From GCA-2862585 sp965661345 (GTDB lineage: Bacteria > Bacteroidota > Bacteroidia > Flavobacteriales > UBA7312), in NCBI GenBank assembly GCA_965661345.1, contig CBFIDK010000012.1:1-50955 (forward strand): DNA of 50,955 bases, in the 5' to 3' direction. Made by a program: the position numbers and the translations under genes. Shown one piece after another: positions 50,301-50,955 of this stretch. Under the pieces are notes generated by a model, which was not told where the DNA came from, ran no database searches, and worked only from the letters and a program-made list of their open reading frames with translations. Within the stretch, counting starts at the first letter, position 1; every line of letters begins with the position of its first letter.

Positions 50301-50955
50301 TGGCGGCTTCTTAAATACGAACGGTTCATATTCCTACAGTTGGAGTACTGGCGACACTACATCTTATATTTCTGATAAAGTAGCAGGTACTTATACTGTT
50401 ATTGTAGAAGACGATAACGCTTGTACAGATACCTTATCTATAGATATACCTTTAGTTGAAACATTTACTTTGAGTGCTACTTCTAATGCATTGAATTGTT
50501 TTGAAGATGGCTCAGGTTCAGTTACAGTAATTTCAACCGGAGGTTATGGACCATATACTTACGATTGGAATGCGCCTGATGGAGCTAATCAACAAACGAC
50601 TATAGTTAATATAAGTACGCTTACTGATTTGCCAGCTGGTGTTACAAGTGTTGTAGTGACGGATGTTAATGGTTGTGCCAAAACTACGCAGTCTTTAGTT
50701 GAGGAGCCTGCTGAGGTGTTAATTTCAATTTTCAAAAATAACGATGAAAGTTGTTCAGGAGATCAATCTTCTTGCGATGGAGAATTAGAATTGATTGCCT
50801 CAGGTGGTATAGGGTCTTTTACATATTCATGGATATCTATTGAAGATGGTCTTTCAAACTCTATTGAATCTTCCTCTTCTGTAACTATTCCTGATTTATG
50901 TTCGGGTTTTTACCAGATTTCTGTTGAGGACGAGCGTGGCTGTGTAGGTGTTCCT
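47374..50955 (+). CDS. Second giant SprB-repeat protein, cut by the window end
   Basis: Partial: ATG at 47374, open for 1194 codons without a stop and still open at the last base. Signal peptide RILVVFILMLLNTSLVAQ. An N-terminal domain of about 270 residues with ENAILAPWHDIDPSVGGSIV, GTYGSAPNRVFYVVWCNMPM and LNWNGGAAIQG, a nidogen-like region I recall from Bacteroidota surface proteins. A linker with two related Cys-containing segments follows. From about residue 478 at least nine SprB repeats run to the edge (CFGYENG, CQGSDDG, CFGQQSG, CFGGFDG, CFEDGSG and others). A type B sorting domain is expected beyond the window. It lies 53 bases after the previous gene with no terminator, so co-transcription is likely. 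Confidence 0.9.
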   Translation, partial: MRILVVFILMLLNTSLVAQFITTLDTVLCSSQEITLTASGANLSPSFINTDDIHSEIIPMGFDFTFYNNTYNQCVISANGYITFDFNQQGIYSPWPINAALPNPNNVPENAILAPWHDIDPSVGGSIVFGTYGSAPNRVFYVVWCNMPMFSCNDLIIGQYVLLFENSNKIQMHIDEKPLCLNWNGGAAIQGLVNENSTLTEIVEDPVLLQPRNFPLQWEASDEGWEFTPNADFTDYTVNEIPYSPIATGTVTWTDQYGNVLSEGLDVTVTPDTGAVYYYITVVDVCTGEIIPNVDSILIETYSQTNAGLVQNQYNDSTILLCDVSDGTDFLDLYNFLGDEYDEGGLWFDENNNEVSSIQSMQESSTGDYTYITYGVNDFCNDTSFLNLFVNKLPEAGETAFKLVCSGDLPFNMFDELTGAPQDGGTWLNPDLDSVPYIFDPLNSEVGIYTYIVEGVNACPSDSQILSIDYQQGFEIETYSTPVSCFGYENGSITLLAENNTVNPITFSIDGGQTYNEYNSFQNLPFGTYSISVKDGNGCVTEEEVTVTAAQEPISVLATSSDALCNGESSASVSVSFISGGNISSNGYSYTWFNSGTDEVVGTDSSISVTAGGYYLIVEDDNGCQGTDEVSVEQPNQLTYNVVKQDISCQGSDDGFIQIQITGGGVPPYNLNWTSQGNNSSSVLNNLSAGIYDLEITDFNNCVTSISVELTEPDQPLSVSLNNVNVSCFGQQSGSASVMVTGGTTPYSYEWSSGHVTSQANQLPSGIHTVQVTDNSGCVVVDTVEIFENDEIVVSTSTSAVSCFEFTDGIASVSATGGTGGLDYTWSTGDITTTLTNLPHGDYWVKVEDELGCYVIDSILIDQPTLIKAQLLTKDVECFGGFDGEITSNVSGGTPSVTGYEYNWTINSNPIGVNSFISGLPYSSAPYAMTVTDSLGCETTVLAYINQPDALVLDTSEIVSAYCLNIASGDASVVTSGGFLNTNGSYSYSWSTGDTTSYISDKVAGTYTVIVEDDNACTDTLSIDIPLVETFTLSATSNALNCFEDGSGSVTVISTGGYGPYTYDWNAPDGANQQTTIVNISTLTDLPAGVTSVVVTDVNGCAKTTQSLVEEPAEVLISIFKNNDESCSGDQSSCDGELELIASGGIGSFTYSWISIEDGLSNSIESSSSVTIPDLCSGFYQISVEDERGCVGVP

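Noticed and set aside
43840..50955. Repeated sequence that could suggest a CRISPR or DNA repeat array
   Set aside because: The periodicity is at protein level (SprB repeats of 75-100 residues); the DNA copies are diverged and there are no short identical repeats with spacers.

Overview
The window is a dense, AT-rich stretch of chromosome from a member of the Bacteroidota, most likely order Flavobacteriales. The evidence is the set of lineage-typical proteins (DUF4290, DUF2797, a GH3-family enzyme, a DnaJ with a reduced zinc finger, SprB-repeat proteins ending in the gliding-motility/type IX secretion (T9SS) type B C-terminal domain), start codons preceded by A-rich tracts rather than Shine-Dalgarno sites, and many promoters of the Bacteroidota form TTTG-N19-TAnnTTTG. 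I see no phage, insertion sequence, CRISPR array or plasmid gene. Almost everything is housekeeping or cell-envelope chromosome. The accessory part is the right-hand 9 kb of giant surface-protein genes.

Layout. 1-5.5 kb: etfBA (minus), pdhB and the membrane pyrophosphatase hppA (plus), closed by a bidirectional terminator. 5.5-12.2 kb: deoxynucleoside kinase and GH3 protein (minus), DUF2797 (plus), sppA then a YhhQ-type queuosine-precursor transporter (minus), folK overlapping a second deoxynucleoside kinase (plus). 12.2-16.1 kb: two divergent OmpA-family envelope proteins and a SpoU/TrmH methyltransferase. 16.1-19.1 kb: mutS, tRNA-Gly(GCC) and tRNA-Leu(TAA) with several hairpin terminators. 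19.1-25 kb: waaA with an outer-membrane barrel gene, a candidate 42-residue ORF, rfbB-cpsB, and queD-folE-fabD. 25-30.4 kb: the menaquinone futalosine genes mqnB-mqnD, a MerR regulator, an M23 peptidase and alaS.

30.4-41.6 kb is a long run of co-directional minus-strand genes, read in the order uvrD-like helicase, DUF4290, murA, tlpA-like, grpE, dnaJ, secreted glycoside hydrolase, NatA/NatB-like ABC pair, ppx. 41.7 kb to the right edge holds three consecutive plus-strand genes for secreted SprB-repeat proteins. The last starts at 47374 and is cut by the window end after 1194 codons.

How they fit together: energy metabolism (ETF, pyruvate dehydrogenase, pyrophosphatase, menaquinone), pterin-derived pathways (folE and folK for folate; folE, queD and YhhQ for queuosine), envelope construction (waaA, murA, rfbB, OmpA proteins, M23), protein quality control (grpE, dnaJ, SppA), and a T9SS surface-adhesin cluster. 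I find no clear new defence or mobile system. The most interesting items are the soluble C-terminal tail on the pyrophosphatase, the reduced DnaJ zinc finger, the Asp-for-Cys MurA, the inverted repeat upstream of grpE-dnaJ, the secreted hydrolase embedded behind dnaJ, and the SprB cluster.
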